A stretch of 64,000 bases of DNA from Chloroflexota bacterium (lineage in GTDB: Bacteria; Chloroflexota; Limnocylindria; Limnocylindrales; CSP1-4). Under the pieces are notes generated by a model. The model did not search any database and was not told the DNA's origin. It was given only the letters and a program-made list of their open reading frames with translations. The position numbers and the translations under genes are program-made. The stretch's first letter is position 1. Each line of letters opens with the position of its first letter. Below, piece by piece: positions 63,946-64,000 of the stretch. Location of the stretch: the NCBI GenBank assembly GCA_919901745.1, contig CAKKPP010000008.1:27643-91642 (forward strand), read 5' to 3'.

Positions 63946-64000
63946 CCGAGCGGCGGCGGGCCGAGCGGCGGCGGGCCGAGCGGCGGCGGGCCGAGCGGCG
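63946..64000. repeat. 15-bp tandem repeats running off the window
   Basis: Units of CCGAGCGGCGGCGGG begin at 63946, 63961, 63976 and 63991 and continue past the end. 63793-63945 holds only the promoter above. Confidence 0.85.

Noticed and set aside
63946-64000. Possible CRISPR array at the window end
   Set aside because: Units are 15-bp head-to-tail repeats without spacers.

Overview
The window is 64 kb of very GC-rich bacterial DNA. Coding density is high, many start/stop codons overlap (ATGA, GTGA, TGATG), and several genes look leaderless. Chloroflexus-type RhaEW, a LutABC operon, F420-type luciferase-like oxidoreductases and sugar ABC systems fit an uncultured Chloroflexota (Limnocylindria-like). 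A deep actinobacterial lineage cannot be excluded. This placement is an inference from gene content; there is no rRNA, and only one tRNA was found.

Layout. 1-3.5 kb: truncated CehA-like metallohydrolase, luciferase-like oxidoreductase, tRNA-Gly(CCC), nucleoside hydrolase lipoprotein, and an inverted FAD-oxidoreductase pseudogene. 3.9-7.7 kb (minus strand): a four-gene operon of methyltransferase, FAD oxidoreductase, SRPBCC cyclase and ketosynthase that looks like a small polyketide or aromatic-lipid pathway. 7.85-9 kb: a DUF2652-SRPBCC fusion behind a textbook MerR-type promoter. 9-11.7 kb: remains of a polysaccharide locus plus a beta-keto acid cleavage enzyme. 11.8-15.2 kb: OsmC-like / TetR / hydrolase-glycosyltransferase fusion operon.

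15.3-38.7 kb is a copper-handling island. It holds YHS-domain proteins, a BlaI/BlaR1-like pair, a multicopper oxidase, two tandem two-component systems, Met/His-rich secreted or membrane proteins, DUF302, six cupredoxin-like proteins, an orphan b6-type cytochrome, two Lgt-like proteins, a CsoR homologue that has lost metal ligands, CcdA, and a P1B-1 Cu(I) ATPase without a heavy-metal-associated domain. 38.8-43 kb: a wall-binding amidase, a 158-bp MITE-like inverted-repeat element, and a Tat-type lipoprotein amidohydrolase. 43.2-46.3 kb: a CadC-type repressor with three cation diffusion facilitators.

47.2-63.9 kb is a deoxysugar catabolic locus: LutCBA, RhaB, RhaEW, an FGGY kinase, a class II aldolase, FucI, FucU, a LacI regulator and a ribose-type ABC importer with its own promoter/operator. 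Together these would import L-fucose/L-rhamnose-like sugars, isomerise, phosphorylate and cleave them to DHAP and L-lactaldehyde, oxidise lactaldehyde to lactate (RhaEW dehydrogenase domain), and convert lactate to pyruvate (LutABC).
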